NCBI GenBank assembly: GCA_965116715.1 | Contig: OZ220724.1 | Location: forward strand, 2,356,001 to 2,420,000 | Source: Poriferisodalis sp965116715 | GTDB taxonomy: Bacteria; Actinomycetota; Acidimicrobiia; Acidimicrobiales; Poriferisodalaceae | Length of the DNA stretch: 64,000 nucleotides | Reading direction: 5' to 3' | In this document: positions 26,557 through 35,200 of the stretch, one piece after another | How the letters are laid out: each line of letters begins with the position of its first letter | Numbering within the stretch: the stretch's first letter is position 1 | Notes under the pieces: model-generated | The model's database searches: none | The model's input: only the letters and a program-made list of their open reading frames with translations | Told to the model about the DNA's origin: nothing | Translations under genes and position numbers: made by a program

Positions 26557-28127
26557 TGGCTCAGGTCCAAGACGTGTTCGTCTCCCCGGCGGTCGACTGG
26601 TGGGTCCTGGTTCCGCAGATCATCCTGGTCGGCGCCGCGCTGGGGCTGCTGCTGGTGGCCTCGCTGGCGCCGCGTGCGCTGCCCGACTGGGTGTCCACCG
26701 TCACTGCCATCGCCACAGGTGCTGCCGCAGCCATCGTGGCCGCCGTCCAGTGGGGCATGTGGGGATCGACGCCGCGGCCCACGCTGGCAGGCGCGTTCGT
26801 CAGCGATGGCTTCAGCCTGCTGCTCACGGTGCTGGTGGGCGCCGGTGTGGTCATGACGGCGCTCGTCGCGCATTCCGCGCTCGACCGTTATGACATGACG
26901 CCGCCGGAGTTCGCGGCGCTGCTGCTGGCCTCGGCAGCAGGTGCCGTGGTCATGGCGGGCGCGAACGACCTCATCGTGCTGTTCCTGGGCCTCGAATCGC
27001 TGTCGATCGCCCTGTACGTGCTGATTGCACTGGCGGGCCGGCGTGCCAGCGCCCGCGAGTCGGCCATGAAGTACTTCGTGCTGGGAGCGTTCAGCTCGGC
27101 GTTCTTCCTCTACGGCATTGCGCTCGTCTATGGCTCCACAGGCGGTACGAACCTCAGCGGGATCGGCGGCTTCCTATATGGATCCATCAGGGAGACCGAC
27201 TACCTGCTGCTCGCCGGTACCGCGTTGCTGCTGGTCGGCCTCGGGTTCAAGGTGGCCGCTGTCCCGTTCCACTTCTGGGCGCCTGACGTCTATGAGGGCG
27301 CGCCCAGCCCGGTCACGGGCTACCTGGCGTCGATCGCCAAGGCTGCCGGTTTCGCGGCGCTGGCGCGTGTGCTCTATGTGGCGCTCGCGGAGCAGGGCAC
27401 AGCGTGGGCGCCGATCCTCGTCGGGCTGGCGTTCGCCACGCTCGCCGTAGGTGCAGTGCTGGCCATCTGCCAATCAGACGTCAAGCGCATGCTGGCCTAC
27501 AGCTCGATCAGCCACGCAGGCTTCGTGCTGGTCGGCCTCTCCGCAGTCCCGGCGGTCGGCGGGCTGGCGCAGTGGGGCGGCGGCGACGCTGTCTCGTCGG
27601 CCGTCTTCTACCTCGTCGCCTACTCGTTCATGGCCTTGGGCAGTTTCGCGGTGCTGTCGGTGCTCGGTGCCGAGCTCCAGTCGCCAGAGCCCGATGCGAG
27701 CGCTCACGCCCTCAGCCGCTACAGCGGGCTCGCACGTCGCCGTCCCGTCCTGGCGCTCGCGTTCGCCGCGCTCCTGCTGGCACAGGCCGGCGTGCCCTTC
27801 ACCGCCGGCTTCTGGGCCAAGTTCGAAGTCATACGCGCTGCCATCGGTACCCGCGGCTACGTCCTGGCAGCGTTCGCCATGGTCACGGCGGTCGTGAGCG
27901 CCTTCGCCTACCTGCGGGTCGTGCTGGCCATGTACGCCCCTGAAGGGCAGACCGGCGCCGACGGCAGCGCGCCTGCCGCGCGAGCGAGCCGGCCACGCTG
28001 GGGCGGCCTGCCTCTGACGTCGGTCTTCGCCATCAGCCTCGCTGTCGCCGTGACCGTCGTTGTCGGCGTATTCCCCCAGCGGCTCCTCGAATGGAGCGCC
28101 GACGCCGTCCTGTCGATCATCCTCTAG
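26556..28127 (+). CDS. nuoN: Complex I subunit N (antiporter-like)
   Basis: Proton-pumping subunit, 523 residues, with LFLGLESLSIALYVLIA (key glutamate), FKVAAVPFHFWAPDVYEGAPSPVTGYL (in parts; key lysine) and VKRMLAYSSISHAGF. It ends SIIL-TAG. The stop codon lies within a CTAG target site of an inserted IS, and the 4-bp duplication recurs at 29411-29414. So the element did not alter the protein. Confidence 0.95.
28124..28127. repeat. Left copy of IS target-site duplication (CTAG)
   Basis: CTAG here and at 29411-29414 flanks the element. A 4-bp YTAR duplication is the known habit of IS5-group elements. The TAG is the nuoN stop codon. Confidence 0.8.
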
Positions 28128-29410
28128 CAGGCTGTTGAAATTCGGTGGTTTGGGCGGGTTTGGGTGCTGGTTCGGGTTTGTGTGAGGGTTGGGGTGGTGG
28201 TGTTGGCTGGCGGTGCGGGGCGACGTTGGCCCTGTCGGGCCGGTCGGGGTGTCTGCTCAGGTGGTGTCGGTGTCGAGTGTGGCTATGCGGACGAGGTTGT
28301 AGGTGGCGGCGCCGATGAGGAACCAGGCCCGGTTGCGGGCTTGTCCTTTGTGTCGCAGCTTGTGTCCTCCGGCGATGGTCTTGATCCATCCGAAGGGCTC
28401 CTCGACGCGTTTTCGGACCCGTTGAGAGATCGTGTAGCCGTCGTGGCGGGTGGTGCGCCGGTCGATGGCGGAGCGCCGCCTGGTGGTGTTCTGGGCGACG
28501 TGGGGCGTGAACCCGGCCTTGCGGGCGTCGGCCACGAATCCCTTGGTGTCGTAGTTCTTGTCGCCGCCGACGGTGCGCCGCCGCCGCCGTCGGGGGGCTC
28601 GTCGCAGCATCGCGGCGGCGGTGTCGCGCTCGGCGTAGCCGTCTGCTTGGGTGAGCTCGGCGTCGACGATGAGGCCGTTGCGGTTCTCGACCATCAGGTG
28701 CCCCATGAAAGCGAGCATCGCCGGGGCCCCTTTCGACTTGCGATACAGGCGAGCCTCGGGATCGGTCGTGGACTGGTGGGTGTCGTTGCGGCGGCGGGCG
28801 CCCCGGAAGTCCTCCTCGGCGTTGCGGCCCTTGCCCGGCTCGCCGCCGCCGGGCGCGGCTTTGGGCTTGAAGCTCTTGTGCGACGCCCACGCCTCCAGCA
28901 AGGTGCCGTCCACGCTGAAATGATCGCTCGAGCAATACCGGCGCAGCTGAGCCCGCCGAACCACAGCAGCGAAGAACCGATCCGCTATCTCATGATCCAA
29001 CAGCCGCTCGCGGTTCTTCGAGAACGTCGACGCGTCAAAAGAGCGCTCGTCGATGCGCAACCCCAAGAACCACTTGAACAACATGTCGTAGCTCAAACGC
29101 TCGCAGAACGCCCGCTCCGAGCGCACCGAGTACAACGCCATCAACACCGACGCCTTCAACAACACCTCAGGCGGCACGCTGGGCCGGCCCCGATCCGCAT
29201 ACATCGCCCCCAGCTCACCGTCGAGCTCTTCAAGCACCCCCTCCACCAACGCCCTGATCCGCCGTATCGGATGATCCGCGCTGATCAGATCCTCAGTCGA
29301 CAACGTCGACAGCATCGCCATCTGGGCATCAACAGTTCCACGCATCCCCACAGTGTCCCGCGCCCACCCAACCAACGCGAGCACCAAACACCGACTATTT
29401 CAGCACCCTG
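28128..29410 (-). mobile_element. IS5-type insertion sequence, about 1.28 kb, intact
   Basis: Bounded by CTAG direct repeats and imperfect terminal inverted repeats: the left end begins CAGGCTGTTGAAATT and the right end, read on the other strand, begins CAGGGTGCTGAAATA; similarity continues with CGGTG and TTTGG. It contains one intact transposase gene on the minus strand, about 130 bp from the left end and 65 bp from the right end. Exact duplication and an open transposase frame suggest a fairly recent insertion. No passenger gene is present. Confidence 0.88.
28257..29345 (-). CDS. IS5 family transposase
   Basis: DDE transposase of about 362 residues. It has the N-terminal DUF772-like segment (STEDLISADHPIRRIRALVE and GRPSVPPEVLLKASVLMALY) and a catalytic core with Asp in HFSVDGTLLEAW, Asp in GGDKNYDTKGF and Glu in RVEEPFGWIKT. 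I chose the ATG at 29345 (MRGTVDAQMAML) because homologues begin near there; the frame is open to a GTG at 29387. No frameshift or internal stop is seen. Confidence 0.9.
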   Translation of the reverse strand: MRGTVDAQMAMLSTLSTEDLISADHPIRRIRALVEGVLEELDGELGAMYADRGRPSVPPEVLLKASVLMALYSVRSERAFCERLSYDMLFKWFLGLRIDERSFDASTFSKNRERLLDHEIADRFFAAVVRRAQLRRYCSSDHFSVDGTLLEAWASHKSFKPKAAPGGGEPGKGRNAEEDFRGARRRNDTHQSTTDPEARLYRKSKGAPAMLAFMGHLMVENRNGLIVDAELTQADGYAERDTAAAMLRRAPRRRRRRTVGGDKNYDTKGFVADARKAGFTPHVAQNTTRRRSAIDRRTTRHDGYTISQRVRKRVEEPFGWIKTIAGGHKLRHKGQARNRAWFLIGAATYNLVRIATLDTDTT

Positions 29411-29414
29411 CTAG
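29411..29414. repeat. Right copy of IS target-site duplication (CTAG)
   Basis: Second CTAG, directly after the right terminal inverted repeat. Before insertion, the sequence would have read from the nuoN end straight into AGCGCAGCGCTGCTCAC. Confidence 0.8.
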
Positions 29415-29430
29415 AGCGCAGCGCTGCTCA

Positions 29431-29509
29431 CTTTGCAAAGTCTTGAACGAAAGCTCAAACCCACAGCAAGTTTCAAAACTTTGAACGCAGCCTGAAGATG
29501 GTGTATATT
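29431..29509 (+). promoter_or_regulatory. vapBC promoter with operator-like inverted repeats
   Basis: TTGAAC (29481-29486) and TATATT (29504-29509) are separated by 17 bp, a close match to a sigma-70/SigA promoter. The predicted +1 falls near the ATG at 29516, so the transcript is probably leaderless. A perfect palindrome CTTTGCAAAG (29431-29440) and the inverted repeat TTCAAA-AC-TTTGAA (29472-29485), which overlaps the -35 box, are candidate sites for autoregulation by the antitoxin. The stretch is AT-richer than its surroundings. Confidence 0.7.
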
Positions 29510-29515
29510 GCTGTT

Positions 29516-29740
29516 ATGCGGCGTATACAGCTCTATATGGAGCCCGACATCGACGACGCGTTGACGGCGGCTGCCGCGAAACAGGGCGTGTCCCGCTCGG
29601 CGCTGATGCGAGATGCCGTACGCGCGTGGCTGAGCGCCGAACAGCCGGCAGGGGCCGATCCCATTGACGCGCTTATCGGATGGCTCGATGTCGAACCTGA
29701 CGACGACATCGACGCGACCATCTACGGATACGGTGAATGA
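29516..29740 (+). CDS. vapB: Ribbon-helix-helix antitoxin, VapB type
   Basis: A 74-residue protein with an N-terminal ribbon-helix-helix DNA-binding fold: strand MRRIQLYMEP, helix DIDDALTAAAAKQG, then SRSALMRDAVRAWL. The acidic C-terminus (VEPDDDIDATIYGYGE) would wrap the toxin. I prefer ATG 29516 to the GTG/ATG at 29498 because it puts the beta strand first and fits the promoter. The stop overlaps the toxin start by 4 bp (ATGA), as usual for such pairs. Confidence 0.88.
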   Translation: MRRIQLYMEPDIDDALTAAAAKQGVSRSALMRDAVRAWLSAEQPAGADPIDALIGWLDVEPDDDIDATIYGYGE

Positions 29741-30132
29741 GGTTCGCTGACACCTCGTACTGGATCGCACTGCAGGTCAACCGCGACCGCAACCACCTCG
29801 CTGCCGCAGCGTTGTGGCGTCGTGATCAACACCCGGTGCGAACCTCGTCCGCTGTGCTCGGCGAGACGTGGACGTGGCTTCGATCCCGCGCTGGACACGT
29901 CGCCGCGGTGAGAGCTGTCAACGAGATCCGTCGATCGGGCCGTGTTTCGGTCGCGCTGGTCGATGAATCGGTCGATCGGCAGGTGTGGACTTGGCTGCAT
30001 CGCCACGATGAGCGCGTGTATTCCTACGTGGACGCCACCAGCTTCGAGATCATGCGCCGCGAACGGATCACCGAGGCGCTGGCATTCGACGGCGACTTCA
30101 GCGCGGCCGGCTTCATCGAAGTGCGCCCATAG
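29737..30132 (+). CDS. vapC: PIN-domain toxin, VapC type
   Basis: A 131-residue PIN ribonuclease, which in this family cleaves tRNA or rRNA to stop translation. Acidic active-site residues are visible: Asp5 (FADTSYW), Glu43 (LGETWTW), Asp99 (SYVDATSF) and Asp118 or Asp120 (FDGDF). All four are present, so the toxin should be active. It is coupled to the antitoxin by ATGA. Confidence 0.9.
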   Translation: MRFADTSYWIALQVNRDRNHLAAAALWRRDQHPVRTSSAVLGETWTWLRSRAGHVAAVRAVNEIRRSGRVSVALVDESVDRQVWTWLHRHDERVYSYVDATSFEIMRRERITEALAFDGDFSAAGFIEVRP

Positions 30133-30181
30133 CTCATGACCGATGCCGGCCTCGAGCTGCGCGATATATCGTCCCGTCATC

Positions 30182-30790
30182 GTGACAACTGCCAAACGCT
30201 CGGCCGCCTTGTTGGCCCTGCTCGCGCTGGCACTAGCGCTGACCGCCACTGCGGCGAGCCCAGCCGGGGCGCATCCGGTCGAGCGCTGCTTCTTCGGTTG
30301 GCAAGAAGAAGATGGCGTCCCCGTGAACGGCAGTCCCGAGGACCAGCGACACATCTGTTACGACGAGTACCACACTCATCTGTGGCGCAACATCGTCATC
30401 GGCACCGCCACACTCGCCGCGCTCTACCCGCTGACGTACGCGCTGATCATGACCCCGGAGGCTCTGTGGCAGGAGAAGGCAACCCGCCGCGGGCGATGGC
30501 GTCTCATCGCTCGCCCCCGCCGGCTGCGCCAGGCACTGCCGCGTCGCCACTGGCTGGCCCACTTCTGCGCATTCGTGCCTGCGTATCTCGCTGGCTATGT
30601 CGCAGCGCCTCCTCTGCTGGAGTGGGCTTTTCCACCAGTCAGCACGACCACGGTGACGCTCTATGTCTTCGTCTGTGGCCTCGCCACCGTCGCCGGCTGG
30701 CGCATATTGGCGCGAAAGCGCCGTCAGGGCGAATCCGCAGAGCCACAAGATCCGTCCATCCCGGACGACTTGCCCACGTCGATGCCATGA
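30182..30790 (+). CDS. Secreted/membrane protein of unknown function
   Basis: A 202-residue protein from a GTG at 30182, chosen because it places a clean signal peptide (KRSAALLALLALALALTATAASPAGAH, in part) at the N-terminus. Three further hydrophobic segments follow (about 75-95, 130-152 and 158-178). The short extracytoplasmic part contains two cysteines and several histidines (HPVERCFFGW, ICYDEYHTHLW), which could bind metal or form a disulphide. No family recognised. The stop overlaps the following HAD gene by 4 bp, so the two are coupled. Confidence 0.65.
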   Translation: MTTAKRSAALLALLALALALTATAASPAGAHPVERCFFGWQEEDGVPVNGSPEDQRHICYDEYHTHLWRNIVIGTATLAALYPLTYALIMTPEALWQEKATRRGRWRLIARPRRLRQALPRRHWLAHFCAFVPAYLAGYVAAPPLLEWAFPPVSTTTVTLYVFVCGLATVAGWRILARKRRQGESAEPQDPSIPDDLPTSMP

Positions 30791-31389
30791 CGGTCGCCAT
30801 AGAACGGCCCGGCGAGATTCGCTGGCTTGTGCTTGACGCGATGGGCGTCATCTACCGTGCTGGTGACGATGTCACCGAGTTGCTGATTCCGTACCTGAGG
30901 GGCAACGGGTGTCAACTTGCTGACGCAGAGATCGAAGCCCTCTATCTCGACGCCAGCCTCGGTCACATGACGAGTTCGCAGTTCTGGAAGCGTTGCGGCG
31001 TTGGCGGCAGTGACGCCGACTACATCGCAGGTCACTCGCTCTCGCCGGGCCTCAAAGATCTGCTCAAGGACGTGACGGCTTGCGGCATACGCATCGCATG
31101 CCTTTCGAATGACGTGAGTGAGTGGGCCGCCCTTCAACGCGAGCACTTCGGCTTGGCAGAGTTCATCGACCCTTGGCTCATCTCCGGCGATATCGGTGTC
31201 CGCAAGCCCGACGCCGATGCCTTCCGCGCACTGCTCCGCACAATCGAAGCTGAGCCCGGCGAGTGCCTCTTCGTCGATGATCGCCAACGGAACATCGATT
31301 CGGCGCGTGCTGCTGGAATTCGCCCTGTGCTGTTCGGCAGCGGAAGCTTCACATCGCTCAACCAGTTGCGGAGCCAACTCGCGCGATAG
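30787..31389 (+). CDS. HAD-superfamily protein with altered DxD motif
   Basis: A 200-residue HAD fold. Motif I is LVLDAMGVIY: nucleophile Asp17 is present, but the second Asp of the phosphatase DxD is Met19. Motif II is ACLSND, motif III lysine is in GVRKPDADAF, and motif IV is LFVDDRQRN. Without the second Asp, classical phosphatase activity is doubtful; haloacid dehalogenases also lack it. ATG 30787 overlaps the upstream gene. The stop is followed in the same frame by the ATPase remnant. Confidence 0.8.
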   Translation: MTVAIERPGEIRWLVLDAMGVIYRAGDDVTELLIPYLRGNGCQLADAEIEALYLDASLGHMTSSQFWKRCGVGGSDADYIAGHSLSPGLKDLLKDVTACGIRIACLSNDVSEWAALQREHFGLAEFIDPWLISGDIGVRKPDADAFRALLRTIEAEPGECLFVDDRQRNIDSARAAGIRPVLFGSGSFTSLNQLRSQLAR

Positions 31390-31410
31390 GCGCGACGGGA
31401 TGAGAATGCC

Positions 31411-32247
31411 GTGCTCGGGGCCAGCATCGGAGCGGCTGAACGAGCGACGGCCGACGTCCGACAGCGGCTTGATTCGGCCAGAACTCAGACTTCCGACGAC
31501 GAACTCGACAAACGAATCGCCTCGACCGGCGCAACCGCTCGGACGGCCCAAACAGCCCGCAACATCGCTCAGAGCAGCCTTGAAGCAGCCGACATTGCGT
31601 CGCTGCGCAGCCGGCTCTCCAATGCCGAGGCAGTTGTCGAGCGAGCCGAGGAGCAACTGGCGGACAACCGCGTCCAACGCCGTGATCTGCTCGTCAGCCT
31701 GGAGCTGCGCGGTGAGCACGGCCTCGAAACCCAGCTCTGGCTTGCGTGCACAAAACGGGACCGTCTCGCTGCCGAGCACCGCAGCCTCAAGGCGAGCGCA
31801 TCGGCAGCCAAGCTGCTCCACGATGTGTTCGAGCGTCACCGCATCGAGGCTCAGCAGCGCTACCGAGCGCCTTTCAAACAGCACATCGAGCAGTTCGGGA
31901 ACATCGTCTACGGCAACTCGTTCAGCGTCGATGTGGGCGACGATCTCGGAATCGAACGACGCACGCTCAACGGCGTCACACTCGACGTCAGCCAACTCAG
32001 CACCGGTGCCCGCGAACAGCTCGGGATCATCGCCCGCCTGGCGTGCGCAGCCATCGTCAGCGCCGACGGCGGCGCGCCGGTGATCCTCGACGACGCGCTC
32101 GGCTGGAGCGACCCGGCCCGTCTGAAGGACATGGGTGCCGTCATCAATGCGGCCGGCGACGACTGTCAGGTCATCATCCTCACTTGCACTCCCCGCCGCT
32201 ACGCACATGTCGGCAACGCCACCGTGGTGCACCTGCCGACCTCGTAG
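31411..32247 (+). pseudogene. 3' half of an SMC/Rad50-like ATPase gene
   Basis: The 278-codon ORF encodes a coiled-coil-like region (residues 10-145) and the C-terminal ATPase lobe: signature motif QLSTGAREQLGIIARLACA, Walker B PVILDDALGWSDPARL and the terminal VIILTCTPRRY. The N-terminal lobe with Walker A is absent; only a HAD gene lies upstream, separated by an in-frame TAG and 21 bp. The C-terminal lobe resembles large YhaN/SbcC-type ATPases of actinobacteria. It is most likely a truncated relic, though a GTG at 31411 could still make a protein. Confidence 0.7.
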
Positions 32248-32275
32248 CGGTTTCGGAGCATTCGTGTGACACCGG

Positions 32276-35200
32276 GTGGCTACGTTCTGCGCCGTGAGCG
32301 AAGACTCGATTGTGGACGCGCTGCCTGAGCGCTGGCGGCTGGAACGCGCTGGGATCATCAACGTCTACCAGTACGGCAATGAGGTGCTCGACTTCGCTGG
32401 CGGTCGGCTGCTTCTGCGCGGGGTGAACGGCTCGGGCAAATCCACGGCCATGAACATGCTGCTGCCGTTCCTGCTCACAGCAAGCCAGCGCAATATCGAC
32501 GCTGCACAGGACCAGCGCGGCCTGCTGAGGTCGTGGATGCTCGAAGGTCGCGACGACCCCCAGCCGGTCGGCTACCTGTGGATCGAGTTCCAGCGCGGCA
32601 GCGAGTTCTTCGCCTGCGGCTGTGGCATCAGGGCCAATCGGCAGGCCGACAACGTGACGACGTGGTGGTTTGCGACCTCCAAGCGTCCCGGCATCGACGT
32701 CGATCTCGTCGCCGACGGTGTCGCGCTGTCTGCGGATGCGCTGCGTGATCGTCTTGACGGCGACCCGGTCTTCCGCGAGCGCGACCGGCGAGAGTATCGG
32801 CGGCTCATCGAACAGCGCTTGTTCGGCGGCGCCGGGCTCGATCAGCACCTCCGGCTGATCGACAAGGTGCGCAGCCCGAGAGTCGGCGACCGAATCGACC
32901 GTGAGCTGCCCGACGATCTGATGGATGCACTGCCACATCTTTCCGACCGGGCGCTCTCCGATGCGGCGGCACCGCTGGACGACCTCGACGAACATCGTCG
33001 CAACGTGGCGGCGTTGGAGCGCACCGTCTCGACCCTCGACAGCTTGCTTGAGCGCTATCGCGCCTACTGCGCCGCCGACCTGCGGGCTCGGGCTGCCGAC
33101 GCACGGCGACTGCTGACCGAGCATCAGCGCTGTCGCCGGGCCGCGGCGAAGCTGCGCGCGCAAGCGGGCGCAGCGGATGAACAGGTAAAGCTCGTCGCTG
33201 ATCAGATAGCGGATGCGGAGGGTCGCGATCGACGCCTACGAAGTGAGGTTTCTGCTGTCGAGGAATCGCGTGCCTACCAGGACGGCCGTCAGCTTGACGC
33301 GCTGCGAGACTTGGTAGAGCAACTCGTCCAGCACGCCAGCGACGCGCAGCGCCGGGTCGGGCGGGCGGATGAGCAGATCACTGGCGTGACGGCAGAGCTT
33401 GACGCTGCACAACGGCGCAGCGACGACGATCTGAGCCATCTGAACGAGTCACTGTCGCATGCCTCGCAGATAGCGGACAGGTGCAAGCTCGCCGAGCGTC
33501 CCCCGCCCGCGCTGGGCGTGGGTCGAGCGGCCCTCGACGGTGTCGATGCGGCGGCGCCTGAACCGCTCGATATCACCGATGCGCGGCGACGAATGGAGAG
33601 CGTCAATGCCGCGGCACGGCAGCGGCGCGGCGACATCGAAACCGTCAGCGCCGCGCTGGACTGGCTCGACGAGGCTGAAACCCGGCTCGACGGGGCCCGC
33701 ACAGCGCTCGAATCAGTCGTCGAAGCCGAGGAGCGGGCAGCGGCGCGCTGTGCCTCGCTGGAAGCGTCGCGGGCAGACGCTGAGCGTGAGTGGGCGACCA
33801 GCATTGAGCAGTGGAGTGACGAATCGGCCCAGTTGTGCGAAGCGGCAGATTCGCCGGTTGCTGTCGCGTGCGATGCAGCGTCGGCGGCATCTGCGCCACA
33901 GACCCGCATGGATCTGCAGGCTCGCCTGATCGAGCCGGTCGAAGCGGCGATCACGAATCAGCAGAAGCGAACTGCAGCAGCAGCGCATCTTCTCGCCGAG
34001 GCCCGAGAAATGGCCGACGCGCAGCAGGCGATACTCGACGATCTCATGGCCCGCGCCGAGCCGCAGCCGCCCCGCTTGGGGTGGCAATCACCGGCTGCCT
34101 ACTGCTTGGCCGACGTCGTTGACTTCGCATCTGATGTCCAGCCAGAAGACCGAGCGGGACTCGAAGCCTCTTTGGAAGCGTCGGGTCTGTTGTCGGCACG
34201 ACCGTCCGGCTCCGACACACTGGAGTTGGCGACCGGCGAACTGATCGCAGTCGCTGCCGAGCCCGTCGAGCGACCGCTGAGCAGGATGCTCGCTGTCAAG
34301 GTTCCCAGCCGGCTTCGCGATGAGGTTGATGAGGGCTTGATCGCTCGGCTGCTGATGTCAGTGAGCTGCGAGCGGACGACCGACAGCGACGTCCAGGCCG
34401 GCAGCACCGGAAGCCGGGGCGCTGTTGCGGGCTGGGCCGTCGCTGCGGTCAACACCGACGGTTCGTTCCGCTTGGGCACGCTCGCTGGTCGCCACCACAA
34501 AGAGCGGGCCGAGCACATCGGCGCGGCTGCACGACATGAAGCGCTGCATCGTGCCCGGGAGGCAGCACGCGACGAACTGGAGCGGCTGAAGGCCGAAGTC
34601 GCTCGCCTCGATGAACTGCATGCAGATCAGCGGCGCCTGCTGGTCGCGCTGCAGGGGCACCGCAGCGACTTTCCGCCGTCGGTGACGCTCGATCGGGTCG
34701 AGAGCGCCATCGAGACAGCCGCCGCCGAGTTGGCATACGCCGAGACGCGCCGGCAGACAGCGGCAGATCGGGCGGCGGAAGCCGAGCGGTCAGTCATCGG
34801 CGCAGAGGACGACTTGCATCGCGACGCCGCCACGCACGCGCTGCCGCGAGATCGCTCGTCGTTGCGCGAGATCGCAAGCCGGCTGGCTGAACTTGACATC
34901 CTCGGCGCGGAGTGCAGGTCGCATCTGACAACTCTGCAGCGTTCGGTGAACGAATGGTCTCGGCTGGCCGATCAGATCCGCCGTGCGCTCACCACGCGTG
35001 AGGAAGAGGCCCGGCAGCTGGACGATGCGACCAACGAGCGCGACGAGCAACGGGCTCGCCTTGATGTGCTGACAGAGACGGTTGGCGCGGAATACGAACG
35101 GGTGCGTGCCGATCGGGATCGGCTCAAGGCGGAGCTCGAGGAAATCGACGGAAGCCTGCCGCGGATGCGAGAGCAGAAGGACCGCGTCGTCCGCGAGCAA

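Noticed and set aside
30724..32361. A 545-codon minus-strand ORF across the HAD gene and the ATPase relic
   Set aside because: Both plus-strand products have clear family motifs; the antisense product has none.
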